This document shows positions 1 to 7,673 of a DNA stretch of 15,726 nt, in pieces. The stretch spans positions 36,634-52,359 of the forward strand of contig DLXZ01000207.1 of assembly GCA_003448675.1 (NCBI GenBank), read 5' to 3'. The position numbers were made by a program, and so were the translations under genes. This DNA comes from Porticoccaceae bacterium. GTDB taxonomy: Bacteria > Pseudomonadota > Gammaproteobacteria > Pseudomonadales > Porticoccaceae. Position 1 is the stretch's first letter. Every line of letters begins with the position of its first letter. The notes under the pieces are model-generated. The model was not told the origin of the DNA. It worked only from the letters and a program-made list of their open reading frames with translations, and did not search any database.

Positions 1-622
1 ACCACCACTGCACCATGGCATCTATGGTGCCGGCATAGGCAGAATAGGATTTAAATAGACTTACCGGAATTGCCGCGCTATTGACCACATGCAACATGGC
101 GACCGCAAGAATAAAGGCGCCGAAAAACCAGTTGGCCACATAAATATGGCTGGTTTTCCGTTTAACAATGGTTCCAAAAAAGACCAACGCGTAGGCTAGC
201 CACACCACCGTAATCAGAATATCGATCGGCCATTCCAGCTCCGCGTATTCCTTGGTCGAGGTATAGCCCAGTGGCAGAGTAATAGCCGCGGCAACAATAA
301 CCAGTTGCCAGCCCCAAAAAGTGAAGGCCGCAATCCCCGGGGCAAACAACACCGCCTGGCAGGTGCGCTGTACGACATAGTAGGACGTGGACATCAGCGC
401 ACAGCCACCGAAGGCGAAAATTACCGCGTTGGTATGCAGTGGCCTCAGGCGACCGAAGTGCAACCAGGGCAGTCCCATGTTGATTTCCGGCCAGATCATC
501 TGTGCGGCCAGAATCACGCCCACCAGCATACCTACGATGCCCCAGACAACCGTCATGATGGCAAACTGCTTCACCACTTTCATGTTGTAGGCTGGCATTT
601 GCTCAATGGCGCCATCACTCAT
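1..622 (-). CDS. ccoN: cbb3-type cytochrome c oxidase subunit I (CcoN), N-terminal part
   Basis: This is the catalytic subunit of cbb3 oxidase, the high-affinity proton-pumping haem-copper oxidase of the inner membrane that reduces oxygen to water. The reading frame runs from an ATG at 622 off the left edge, giving 207 residues of a protein usually near 475. Visible family marks are [10 protein letters not shown], whose His63 matches the low-spin haem b ligand; the acidic stretch KEYAELEWP near residues 124-132; and a frame that breaks off in VQWW, just before the expected copper-ligand histidine. About five hydrophobic helices are present. A GAAGGAAGG ribosome site lies at 632-640, nine bases from the start. 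The remaining oxidase genes (ccoO, ccoQ, ccoP) would lie beyond the window. A candidate FNR/Anr site upstream suggests induction at low oxygen. Identity is very likely; only the truncation limits it. Confidence 0.95.
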   Translation of the reverse strand, partial: MSDGAIEQMPAYNMKVVKQFAIMTVVWGIVGMLVGVILAAQMIWPEINMGLPWLHFGRLRPLHTNAVIFAFGGCALMSTSYYVVQRTCQAVLFAPGIAAFTFWGWQLVIVAAAITLPLGYTSTKEYAELEWPIDILITVVWLAYALVFFGTIVKRKTSHIYVANWFFGAFILAVAMLHVVNSAAIPVSLFKSYSAYAGTIDAMVQWW

Positions 623-640
623 AGGTCAGTACCTTCCTTC

Positions 641-991
641 ATTAGGAGCGCGTCTAAAACTGTGACTAGCTATCGAATTGCACCCGGTTGCGTGACTTTT
701 TTCAGGGTGCGGAAACCCGGCGTAAAAAGGGACGTCGGTATAATGAAGAAAGGGGCGCCTTTAACAAATGATATGCGTCAAGCGCGTTCCCGACTTTTGC
801 TAGCGATCCCGCTTATCGTCAGGAACTCGTGTTCGACAGGCCAGATTTTGAAATTTCTCGCCTAAGTGAACGGCAGTAAAAACCACCTGTTTTAAAGGGT
901 TATTTGCTAGACGGCAACTTCCCCGGGACGCTTTGTCAAATGCAGGCAATTCATTTTCAAGCAAGCGCCAAAGTCATTCCCGGACAAATTT
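641..991. other. intergenic region between slipin gene and ccoN
   Basis: This stretch lies between two minus-strand genes. Apart from the candidate FNR/Anr promoter at 740-781, I see no convincing gene in it. The plus-strand frame that crosses part of it is antisense to ccoN and its product resembles nothing I recognise. No clear hairpin with a U-tract follows the slipin stop codon, so termination of the nfeD-slipin transcript is not explained by the visible sequence. Confidence 0.6.
740..781 (-). promoter_or_regulatory. candidate FNR/Anr-dependent promoter of ccoN
   Basis: Reading the minus strand, TTGAC-GCAT-ATCAT (781 down to 768) matches the FNR/Anr consensus TTGAT-N4-ATCAA at 8 of 10 positions. 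A weak -10 element CATTAT occupies 745-740. The two centres are 32 bases apart, which is the spacing of a class II FNR promoter (site at -41.5). Transcription would start near 733, leaving a leader of about 110 bases before ccoN. Control of cbb3 oxidase by FNR-type regulators is established in other proteobacteria; its operation here is inferred from the sequence. Confidence 0.5.
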
Positions 992-1759
992 TTACTGATC
1001 CTGATTGGCTGGCGCATCCCTGCCTAAAAGCCGATCCATCAGCTCCATAGGCACGGGAAAGACAATGGTATTACTACGCTCGCCGGCGATCTCGGTCAGG
1101 GTTTGCAGATACCGTAATTGCAATGCCTGATTTTGCTGGGCCAGAGTGTTGGCAGCCTGGAGTAGTTTTTCCGAAGCTTGTAGTTCACCCTCGGCATGTA
1201 TGACTTTGGCGCGCCTTGCCCGCTCGGCCTCGGCTTGCTGGGCGATGGCCCGAACCATGGTTTCATTGAGGTCGACGTGCTTGATCTCGACGTTGCTGAC
1301 TTTGATACCCCAGGCGTCGGTCTGCTGGTCGAGGATGGTTTGTATGTCGGCATTGAGCCGATCCCGTTCGGCCAGCATTTCATCCAGTTCATGCTGCCCC
1401 AGCACTGAGCGCAGGGTGGTCTGCGCCAGCTGACTGGTGGCCATATAAAAGTCCTCCACCTGAATGATGGCTTTTTGCGGGTCCACCACACGGAAATAGA
1501 CCACGGCGTTAACCTCGACCGAAACGTTATCCCGGGAAATGACATCCTGGCTGGGCACATCCATGACGATGGTACGCAAATCAACACGCACCATTTGCTG
1601 GATGCCGGGAATGATGATGATGAAACCGGGACCCTTGACCTTCCAGAATCGACCGAGCAAAAACACCACGCCACGTTCGTACTCGCGCAGGATTTTGATG
1701 GCGCTGGCGAAAAACAAAATCACCAGTACAATAAATGTATACAGTGGATATTCGATCAT
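992..1759 (-). CDS. slipin family protein (SPFH/stomatin/prohibitin-like)
   Basis: This 255-residue protein is a bacterial slipin, a membrane-anchored SPFH scaffold that forms oligomers on the inner membrane and is thought to organise membrane microdomains and to work with NfeD-type proteases. One N-terminal hydrophobic segment (about residues 5-25) is followed by the SPFH domain, with the typical openings [12 protein letters not shown] and [11 protein letters not shown] and the sites [19 protein letters not shown] and [13 protein letters not shown]. An Ala/Glu/Gln-rich coiled-coil region (about 180-230) contains [21 protein letters not shown]. The length fits the family. The ATG overlaps the stop of nfeD in an ATGA junction, and a GGAG site (1768-1771) sits inside the end of nfeD, so the two are translationally coupled. 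The partnership with the upstream protease is established for archaeal homologues and inferred here. Confidence 0.93.
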   Translation of the reverse strand: MIEYPLYTFIVLVILFFASAIKILREYERGVVFLLGRFWKVKGPGFIIIIPGIQQMVRVDLRTIVMDVPSQDVISRDNVSVEVNAVVYFRVVDPQKAIIQVEDFYMATSQLAQTTLRSVLGQHELDEMLAERDRLNADIQTILDQQTDAWGIKVSNVEIKHVDLNETMVRAIAQQAEAERARRAKVIHAEGELQASEKLLQAANTLAQQNQALQLRYLQTLTEIAGERSNTIVFPVPMELMDRLLGRDAPANQDQ

Positions 1760-3204
1760 GGTTGTTTCTCCATGCGTGGGGGTTCGGGTTGTTCGCCCAT
1801 GGCTCCAGCTGTGGGTTCAACCTCAAGGATCAAGCCATCGACCGCGCTTACTCTAACGATCTGCTTCTTTTCCAGCGGGGCAGTGCCGCGGGCCTGCCAT
1901 AGTTCACTGTGAACCCGGATAGTGGCATGGCGGGGATCACTGATCTCCACCACCTCGCCTACTTTACCAATCAGTTCCTCGACGCCACTGACCACAGGCC
2001 GGCGGCGGGCGCGCAGGGCCATGCCGATAATCAGGAAAAACACCAGCACCGTTGCCCCGGCAACGCTCAGCACCACCGACAGATAAATCCTGAAATCCGG
2101 GATATCGGTGTCCATCAATATTATCGAGCCGATAACAAAAGCCACCAGCCCGCCAATACCGAGCATGCCGAAACTAGGCTGGAAGGCCTCGGCCACCATC
2201 AGCGCCACGCCCAGAAGAATGAGCGCAAAACCGGCGTAATTGACCGGCAACAACTGAAACGAATAGAGCGCCAGCACCAGGCAGATGGCCCCAATAACCC
2301 CTGGCACCAGGCCACCGGGGTTATAAAACTCCAGGATCAACCCGTAAACGCCCACCATCATCAGGATATAGGCGACGTTAGGATTGGTTATGACACTGAG
2401 CAGACGGTTGCGCCAGTCCGGCAATAATTCCTCAACATTCAGGTTCTGGGTGTTGAGGGTTTTCATTTCTCCCTGGATCCGCACCTGCCGACCGTCGATC
2501 TGTTGCAACAAATCTTCGATATTGGTAGCAACAACATCGATAACCCCGATTTTTAACGCTTCGCTGGCTTGCAGGCTCACGGCCTCTCGCAGTGCCCGCT
2601 CTGCCCAATCGGCATTGCGCCCGTGCAAGTCGGCAAGACCACGAATATAGGCCGAAGCGTCATTAACCATTTTACGCTTCATGGCATCACCCTGATCTAG
2701 CGCGCCGGATTCGCTTTTGTTGCCTCCGTCCCCCTGTTTTTCGGATTCGCCGTCCGTGGGCGGCTTCCCAGTCCCGGGTTTATCGCCACCAGGAAACGGC
2801 GAGCCGCCAATTTGCACTGGCGTCGCGGCGCCCAGATTCGTACCGGGAGCCATGGCAGCGACATGACTGGCGTATAAAATATAGGTGCCCGCGCTGGCTG
2901 CGCGGGCACCCGTCGGCGCGACATAAGTGGCGACGGGAATGGATGATGCAGTGATGGTTTTTATGATACCGCGCATCGCGCCATCTAGACCGCCGGGAGT
3001 GTCCATGCGGATGACGATCAGCGCTGCTCCCTGTTCCAGCGCTTGTTCAAAACCCCGTGTCACGTAATCTTCCGTTGCGGGGCCGATGGCATCGGCCACG
3101 GTCAACACCAGTGCTCGATTGGTGGACGCCGGCATAGCGCTGGCATCCCACACACTGGTCAACAGCACTAATGGCAGAAGAAGAAATATTCGGACTATGC
3201 TCAA
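1756..3204 (-). CDS. nfeD: NfeD family membrane-bound serine protease (ClpP-like domain, long form)
   Basis: This 482-residue protein is a long-form NfeD (class NfeD1b): a signal peptide, a ClpP-like serine protease domain facing the periplasm, a membrane bundle and a C-terminal OB-fold. The signal peptide ends near ASA23. The protease domain carries the oxyanion region DTPGG (68-72), Ser104 in ASAGTYI, and Lys178 in [14 protein letters not shown], matching the Ser-Lys dyad known from Pyrococcus PH1510. About five hydrophobic segments span 275-397 and the NfeD OB-fold covers about 405-465. The start is TTG: an in-frame stop lies seven codons upstream, and the next ATG would lose the signal peptide. 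GAGGG at 3214-3218 is nine bases away. A Gly/Pro/charged insertion (about 133-172) separates the dyad residues. It shares an operon with the slipin, its likely partner or substrate. Confidence 0.92.
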   Translation of the reverse strand: MSIVRIFLLLPLVLLTSVWDASAMPASTNRALVLTVADAIGPATEDYVTRGFEQALEQGAALIVIRMDTPGGLDGAMRGIIKTITASSIPVATYVAPTGARAASAGTYILYASHVAAMAPGTNLGAATPVQIGGSPFPGGDKPGTGKPPTDGESEKQGDGGNKSESGALDQGDAMKRKMVNDASAYIRGLADLHGRNADWAERALREAVSLQASEALKIGVIDVVATNIEDLLQQIDGRQVRIQGEMKTLNTQNLNVEELLPDWRNRLLSVITNPNVAYILMMVGVYGLILEFYNPGGLVPGVIGAICLVLALYSFQLLPVNYAGFALILLGVALMVAEAFQPSFGMLGIGGLVAFVIGSIILMDTDIPDFRIYLSVVLSVAGATVLVFFLIIGMALRARRRPVVSGVEELIGKVGEVVEISDPRHATIRVHSELWQARGTAPLEKKQIVRVSAVDGLILEVEPTAGAMGEQPEPPRMEKQP

Positions 3205-3283
3205 GTTACCGAACCCTCGTAAGGCTCACGTGTAATCTCGTATTACCTCAAAGCCTCGCTGCATTTACGGGTTGCACTCCTCC

Positions 3284-3312
3284 TTTATAGCCCCAATCGG
3301 ATTCCAGAACAA
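3284..3312 (-). promoter_or_regulatory. possible sigma70 promoter for the nfeD-slipin operon
   Basis: On the minus strand TTGTTC (3312-3307), a 17-base spacer and TATAAA (3289-3284) resemble a sigma70 promoter. The -10 matches five of six positions, while the -35 keeps only the TTG. Transcription would begin near 3277, about 70 bases before the nfeD start. The call is based on motif and spacing alone. Confidence 0.35.
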
Positions 3313-3353
3313 ATAAATCCGTCGATACCCAGGAACCATGCTATCAATAACTC

Positions 3354-3380
3354 AGCTTGAGGCACCAGTCAATTCAAGCT
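3354..3380. repeat. perfect 7-base inverted repeat upstream of the carboxyltransferase gene
   Basis: AGCTTGA (3354-3360) and TCAAGCT (3374-3380) form a perfect inverted repeat with a 13-base spacer, 40 bases before the carboxyltransferase start codon and within the divergent nfeD/carboxyltransferase intergenic region (3205-3420). Its position would suit an operator for a dimeric regulator. No regulator gene is nearby, and a 7-base repeat can arise by chance. Confidence 0.35.
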
Positions 3381-3420
3381 AAATTGCCCGCCCCATTATC
3401 TACGGTAAGAAAAGCGAGTC

Positions 3421-5055
3421 ATGTCCGTGTCAAAAAACACAAACCAGTCCAAACCAACCACCAAACCGGCCATCAATACCTCTTCCTCGGTCTACCAACA
3501 GGCAGCGGGCAGGCACAACCTGAGCATGAGCGAGGCTTTGCAACCCTATCTAGACCGGAAACTGGCGCTGGACAACCTCGATTACTCGAAGCGCCATGCC
3601 CGCGGGCAGATGTCCGCCGCCGAACGCGTTGAATTATTATTTGATAAAGGAACCTTTACGGAGATCGCCCCCCTGGCCCGAGAATCCGACCTGGCTGCCA
3701 ATACCAAGCCGAGCGAAACACCAAGGGACGGTATCGTCGTTGGCTATGGCAAGGTCAACGGACGCATGGTGGGTGCGGCGGCCTACGATATTCAGTTTCG
3801 CGGCGGTTCCATGGGTAAGGTTTGCGAATGGAAATTCACTCGCCTGAAGCGTCTGATCAAGGAACAGGGTTTCCCACTGGTGATCATGAGCGAAGGCACC
3901 GGTGCGCGGCTGGAGGAAGAGGTCAGCAGCCAGGGCGCCTACGACAATCCGCAGTTTACCAACCTGGTGGCACTGAGCGGTTATGTACCCATCGTGGTCG
4001 CGGTGATGGGCGTATGTGTCGGCGGTCACGCCAACCTCACCGCCATCGGTGATTTTGTACCGATGACAGAAAACTCTTCAATGATGCTGGCCGGCCCCCC
4101 CCTGTTGCGTACCAAAATGGGCGTGGACACCACCCTGGAAGAACTGGGCGGCGCCCGTAAGCATGTTGAACAAAGTGGTATGGGCGATCTACTGGTCAAG
4201 GATGATCGGGAATGCATCGAAAAAATAAAAGAATTTCTGGGCTACCTGCCGAATAACTGCCAGGAACCAGCCCCCCAAAGACACAGCCGCGATAATCCCG
4301 AACGACGCTGCGAAGCCCTGCTTGAGGTAGTGCCCTCCGATCTGCGCTTTGCCTACGACATCAAAAAAGTCGTCACCGAACTGGTGGATGATGGCCGCTT
4401 TTTTGAAATGCAGCCGGCCTTTGCCCCCAACGTGGTCACCGCCCTGGCTCATATGGGCGGGCGCGCAGTGGGGGTCATCGCCAACCAGCCGGCTTATATG
4501 TCCGGCACTATCGACGTGAAGGCCTGCCAGAAGATCAGCCGCTTCATTAATTTTTGCGACTGTTTTGGCATCGCCCTGGTTTTTCTGCAGGACATTCCCG
4601 GCTTTTACCCCGGCCCCCAGTCAGAGGCCGATGGCATTATCCGCTGGTCCACCCGCCTGCTTTACGAAATCGGCCACACGACAGTGCCAAGACTCACGGT
4701 CATGCTGCGCAAGGCTTTTGGCCTGGCCCACTACGGGATGAACAGTCTGGGTATGGAACCGGATCTACTGGTGGCCTGGCCACTGGCCTCCTTCAGTGCC
4801 ATATCCCCGGATGATGCCGTGGAAATCATGTTTGGCAAACAGTTGGCCCAGATTGAGGATGGCGAACAGCGCAAGCAGGAGTTAATCGCCGAGTTTGAAG
4901 CCAAAACCACTATTCTGCCGGCCGCCGAAGCCGCCCTGGTGGATGACGTCATTGACCCGAGGGATACCCGCAAGGTGCTGATCAAAGCCCTGGAAATGGC
5001 GAAAAACCGCCGACAGGGACATACCTTTAAGCGCCGGGGAATCACTCCCATTTGA
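3421..5055 (+). CDS. acyl-CoA carboxylase carboxyltransferase subunit (PccB/AccD-like, substrate unknown)
   Basis: This 544-residue protein is a biotin-dependent carboxyltransferase beta subunit of the propionyl-/acetyl-/methylcrotonyl-CoA carboxylase type. It would move carboxyl from carboxybiotin to an acyl-CoA in the cytoplasm. Both crotonase-fold halves are present. The N-terminal half has GARLEEEV near 161 and the glycine pair of the oxyanion hole in GVCVGGHANLT near 201. The C-terminal half has GVIANQPAYMSGTIDV, DIPGFYPGPQSEADGIIR from about 391 and TVPRLTVMLRKAFG. The length fits the family (510-545). Usual PccB proteins read KAYGGAYDVM where this one has KAFGLAHYGMN, so its substrate should not be assumed. 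No biotin carboxylase or biotin carrier gene is adjacent. The ribosome site is weak (GCGAG, five bases upstream). A strong terminator follows 22 bases after the stop. Confidence 0.88.
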   Translation: MSVSKNTNQSKPTTKPAINTSSSVYQQAAGRHNLSMSEALQPYLDRKLALDNLDYSKRHARGQMSAAERVELLFDKGTFTEIAPLARESDLAANTKPSETPRDGIVVGYGKVNGRMVGAAAYDIQFRGGSMGKVCEWKFTRLKRLIKEQGFPLVIMSEGTGARLEEEVSSQGAYDNPQFTNLVALSGYVPIVVAVMGVCVGGHANLTAIGDFVPMTENSSMMLAGPPLLRTKMGVDTTLEELGGARKHVEQSGMGDLLVKDDRECIEKIKEFLGYLPNNCQEPAPQRHSRDNPERRCEALLEVVPSDLRFAYDIKKVVTELVDDGRFFEMQPAFAPNVVTALAHMGGRAVGVIANQPAYMSGTIDVKACQKISRFINFCDCFGIALVFLQDIPGFYPGPQSEADGIIRWSTRLLYEIGHTTVPRLTVMLRKAFGLAHYGMNSLGMEPDLLVAWPLASFSAISPDDAVEIMFGKQLAQIEDGEQRKQELIAEFEAKTTILPAAEAALVDDVIDPRDTRKVLIKALEMAKNRRQGHTFKRRGITPI

Positions 5056-5077
5056 GGTCGCAAACCCGGCTCCATAC

Positions 5078-5105
5078 AAAAAACGCGGCCCGAGCCGCGT
5101 TTTTT
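5078..5105. terminator. bidirectional intrinsic terminator
   Basis: A perfect 7-base stem (ACGCGGC at 5083-5089, GCCGCGT at 5094-5100) with a CCGA loop is flanked by six A on the left and six T on the right, so it can end transcription from both sides. It lies between the convergent carboxyltransferase and cytochrome c genes and serves both. Confidence 0.92.
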
Positions 5106-5122
5106 ATCTGTCACAAGCAGGC

Positions 5123-5554
5123 TTACTGAGCGAGCATATGATCCACTGCCGCTTTCAGTTCGTCGTCGGAACAGTCCATACACAGACCTTTGGGCGGCAT
5201 GCCATTCAAGCCACTGATAGCGCTGGCGTAGAGCACATCCATGCCTTTGGCGATGCGATCGGTCCAGTCATCCGCAACGCCGGTTTTGGGCGCACCGGCT
5301 GCACCAGTCGCGTGGCAGGCGGTACACTTGGTGTTGTACACCTCTTCGCCGCTGCGGCTTCCACCACTACTGGCTGCAGGCGCGGCGCTCACTTCACTCG
5401 CCAGCGCTACCTCTCCATCGGGAGCCAGACGCTCAACCATGGCGCTTTCCTGTTGGTCGCTCAGTTCGACTTCCTCTTTCTCGCCGCTGCAAGCGCCGAG
5501 CACCAGGGCAACAATAAATGCGCTGGAAATTGCCATCAGTTTCGCTGGTTTCAT
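5123..5554 (-). CDS. cytochrome c5-like lipoprotein
   Basis: This 143-residue protein is a small monohaem class I cytochrome c of the c5 type, exported and probably lipid-anchored on the periplasmic side of the membrane. It would shuttle electrons, for example to a terminal oxidase. A signal sequence ends in the lipobox LGAC with Cys22. An Ala/Ser/Glu-rich linker (about 25-68) precedes the haem domain, which has CTACH (77-81), the axial methionine in MPPKG (Met119) and the Cys125/Cys128 pair typical of cytochrome c5. Three starts stand in tandem (TTG 5560, ATG 5557, ATG 5554). GGAG at 5562-5565 is seven bases from the ATG at 5554, so that one is chosen. It is divergent from the phosphoribosyltransferase gene across about 107 bases. 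Serving the cbb3 oxidase encoded at the left edge is plausible but not shown. Confidence 0.92.
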   Translation of the reverse strand: MKPAKLMAISSAFIVALVLGACSGEKEEVELSDQQESAMVERLAPDGEVALASEVSAAPAASSGGSRSGEEVYNTKCTACHATGAAGAPKTGVADDWTDRIAKGMDVLYASAISGLNGMPPKGLCMDCSDDELKAAVDHMLAQ

Positions 5555-5661
5555 CATCAAACTCCGTGGTTCACAATAGCTGGCGAAAAACAGCGCGCAT
5601 TATAGCGCTAATCATCCCGCTGGTGACAAAGCGGACAGCAAATCTAGTCAGGATCACTGTC

Positions 5662-6228
5662 GTGGCAAGCAAACGTTTTCTCAGCGCCGATCAATTACTC
5701 GAAGATGCCTTCACGCTTGGCGCCCGAATTCTGGGCAGCGGTTATTGTCCGGATTTATTGGTTGGTGTCTGGCGCGGCGGTTCGCCAGTAGCGATCGCCA
5801 TTCATGAATTACTGGCCTATCACGGCTTGAGTCCCGATCATATCCCGGTACGCACCCAACTTTATTCAGACATCGACCAGCGCGACGACCAGGTAGAGAT
5901 TACTGGCCTGGATTACATTGCAAAAAAACCTGGAGTCTTTAAAAGCCTGCTCCTGGTGGATGATGTCTTCGATAGCGGCGCCACGATGGCCGCTCTGGTC
6001 TCGGCGCTGGAAGCGATCTATGAAAATACTGGCCACGAACGTCCGGAAATCCGTATTGCGACACCCTGGTACAAGCCAGCGCGCAATACCACCCCGCTTG
6101 AACCCCACTATCATTTGCACGTCACCGATGACTGGCTGGTGTTTCCCCATGAGCTTTGCGGTCTGAACAGCGCTGAATTACGGGTGGCCAAACCGGGGAT
6201 CGCGAGAATCAGTAAGCTGTTCCGATAA
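5662..6228 (+). CDS. phosphoribosyltransferase (purine salvage-like, COG2236 type)
   Basis: This 188-residue cytoplasmic protein has a type I phosphoribosyltransferase fold. The PRPP-binding signature LLLVDDVFDSGATM spans about 96-109, two acidic residues being followed by a Gly/Thr loop. A WRGG loop (37-40) precedes it, and a hood region with DDWLVFP follows near 156-162. The overall pattern resembles hypoxanthine/xanthine phosphoribosyltransferase-like proteins that join a purine base to PRPP, but the base cannot be read from the sequence. The frame stays open further upstream into the cytochrome gene. GTG at 5662 is chosen because AGGA (5650-5653) lies eight bases before it and homology-like sequence begins there. 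The upstream region is shared with the divergent cytochrome gene, and no partner gene follows on the same strand. Confidence 0.85.
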   Translation: MASKRFLSADQLLEDAFTLGARILGSGYCPDLLVGVWRGGSPVAIAIHELLAYHGLSPDHIPVRTQLYSDIDQRDDQVEITGLDYIAKKPGVFKSLLLVDDVFDSGATMAALVSALEAIYENTGHERPEIRIATPWYKPARNTTPLEPHYHLHVTDDWLVFPHELCGLNSAELRVAKPGIARISKLFR

Positions 6229-6269
6229 TAGGCAACATCTTCGGGCGTCTGTGGGATTAAACAGTCCGT

Positions 6270-7493
6270 TTAGCCCCTGGACTCACTCACCAGAACACCC
6301 TTGTCATGGAGTGCGGTCAGCTCCTCCTCACCGAGCCCCAATAAATTGCCGATTATTTCCCGGTTATGTTCACCCAGACCCGGGGATTGATAGTCCGGAT
6401 TGTCGGAGTAGCCGGAGGTTTTAATGGGCATGCCGGGTATCTGGAAGTCACCGCCGACGGCATCCTTGACCGTTCGCACCGTGCCTCTCTCTACCAAATG
6501 AGGGTGACTCAGCGTTTCTTCCACACTGAGCACCGGCGCACAGGGCACCTGGTGGGATTCGAGTTTTTCAATGGCACTCGCGACATTATCAAAGCTCGCC
6601 AACCAGTCTTCGATAAGGGCCACCACTTCATCCCGGCGCTCGAGGCGGGCAGCATCCGTGGCAAAAGCGGGATCAGTCACGAGATCCGGCCGCTCCATGG
6701 CTGCACACAGATCCTTCCAGTGATGCATAAAGCCCATCATCATCACATCACCACCAGAGCCGTGGAAAATACCCGCGGGACACAGGTAGGATAAGTGCCG
6801 CCCGGAGCGACTGGGCTTAATAGCCCCATCGCTACCACTGCATTGATGCACATTCACTTCGTGACAGTGGTAGTAACAATCCAGCAGGGCGATATCCAAG
6901 TGCTGGCCCAGGCCAGTGCGAGCGCGGTGCAACAGCGCCGCGGCAATGGCGAACGCACCATGCACGCCGGTGCTGACATCGCCAATGCCGGCAAGGGGTA
7001 TATAGGGAGAGGCGTCGCTCTCACCGATCATCGATGTGATGCCCGAATAGGCCTGGGCGATATAGTCGTAACCGGGCTTTTTGGCCAGCGGGCCGCTCTG
7101 CCCCAAAGCGGAAATGGAGCAGAGGATAATGTCATCCTTTACCGCCCGTAGATCCTCATAGGAAAGCCCCATATCCGCCATCACGCCGGGTTTGAAGTTC
7201 TCGACCACCGCATCACAGTGGGGCACCAATTCCTTTACCAGAGCCAGGCCCTCGGGCGAGCGTAAATCGACGCATATGCTTTTTTTGTTTAGGCTCTGCT
7301 GAATAATATAAAGGCTGCTGTCACCTCGGAGTTTGGAAATACCGCGCACCATATCGCCGTGGGGCGCGGGCTCGATCTTGATGACCTCGGCGCCCAGTTC
7401 GGCAAACATTCGGCTACAGCTTGGCCCGGCCAGGGCTCGGGTCAAATCCAGAACTCTGATACCGGTTAAAAGGTGTTCCCCTGCATTACTCAT
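6270..7493 (-). CDS. family III CoA-transferase (CaiB/BaiF)
   Basis: This 407-residue protein belongs to the CaiB/BaiF CoA-transferases, which include formyl-CoA:oxalate transferase, carnitine CoA-transferase, succinyl-CoA transferases for aromatic acids, and the related alpha-methylacyl-CoA racemase. The N-terminus GIRVLDLTRALAGP, then LGAEVIKIEP, KSICVDLRSPEG and VVENFKPG, are family hallmarks. GYDYIAQAYSG is at 141-151. The expected catalytic aspartate is Asp172 in GIGDVSTG, which fits a transferase more than a racemase. The C-terminus has GLGEHNREI, typical of the family. The ATG at 7493 has AGGAAG (7500-7505) six bases away; longer in-frame starts upstream lack a ribosome site and would add 34 non-conserved residues. 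It is divergent from the sirtuin gene. The acid substrate and CoA donor are unknown. Confidence 0.9.
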   Translation of the reverse strand: MSNAGEHLLTGIRVLDLTRALAGPSCSRMFAELGAEVIKIEPAPHGDMVRGISKLRGDSSLYIIQQSLNKKSICVDLRSPEGLALVKELVPHCDAVVENFKPGVMADMGLSYEDLRAVKDDIILCSISALGQSGPLAKKPGYDYIAQAYSGITSMIGESDASPYIPLAGIGDVSTGVHGAFAIAAALLHRARTGLGQHLDIALLDCYYHCHEVNVHQCSGSDGAIKPSRSGRHLSYLCPAGIFHGSGGDVMMMGFMHHWKDLCAAMERPDLVTDPAFATDAARLERRDEVVALIEDWLASFDNVASAIEKLESHQVPCAPVLSVEETLSHPHLVERGTVRTVKDAVGGDFQIPGMPIKTSGYSDNPDYQSPGLGEHNREIIGNLLGLGEEELTALHDKGVLVSESRG

Positions 7494-7543
7494 AGTTGTC
7501 TTCCTGTATTTGTTATTAGAATTGACTTCAAGGTTAGAATTCG

Positions 7544-7558
7544 GGACAAACAATGTCC
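7544..7558. promoter_or_regulatory. small inverted repeat, possible operator
   Basis: GGACA-AACAA-TGTCC is a perfect 5-base inverted repeat in the divergent region (7494-7673) between the CoA-transferase and sirtuin genes, 51 bases before the CoA-transferase start. It could be an operator, but it is short, and no regulator gene is linked. Confidence 0.22.
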
Positions 7559-7602
7559 AGACTTCATCTATCATTAAACTGCGGGTTCGAAGCATAAAGG
7601 TC

Positions 7603-7635
7603 GACTAAGGTGTTAATGATGCCCTGGGCTTAGTC
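7603..7635. repeat. inverted repeat in the sirtuin gene leader
   Basis: GACTAAG (7603-7609) and CTTAGTC (7629-7635) are perfect inverted arms separated by 19 bases, ending 38 bases before the sirtuin start codon. They could form a leader hairpin or a protein-binding site. Nothing else supports a function. Confidence 0.25.
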
Positions 7636-7673
7636 AGCCAAGGCCGCCACAAGGTATCAAGCGGGGATAAATA

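Noticed and set aside
305..865. Open plus-strand frame of 186 codons
   Set aside because: It is antisense to ccoN over most of its length and its product shows no recognisable domain, while the opposite strand encodes clear CcoN motifs.
1475..1912. Plus-strand frame of 145 codons opposite slipin and nfeD
   Set aside because: The translation is His/Asp-rich and low in structure, as expected from the complement of a real gene; the minus-strand proteins are unmistakable.
5518..5661. Longer phosphoribosyltransferase starting inside the cytochrome gene
   Set aside because: The extra 48 residues overlap the start of the divergent cytochrome gene, have no ribosome site and do not look like the family; GTG 5662 has AGGA at good spacing.
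7494..7595. 34-residue N-terminal extension of the CoA-transferase
   Set aside because: The family N-terminus begins at the ATG at 7493, which has an AGGAAG site; the extension is non-conserved and covers the promoter region.
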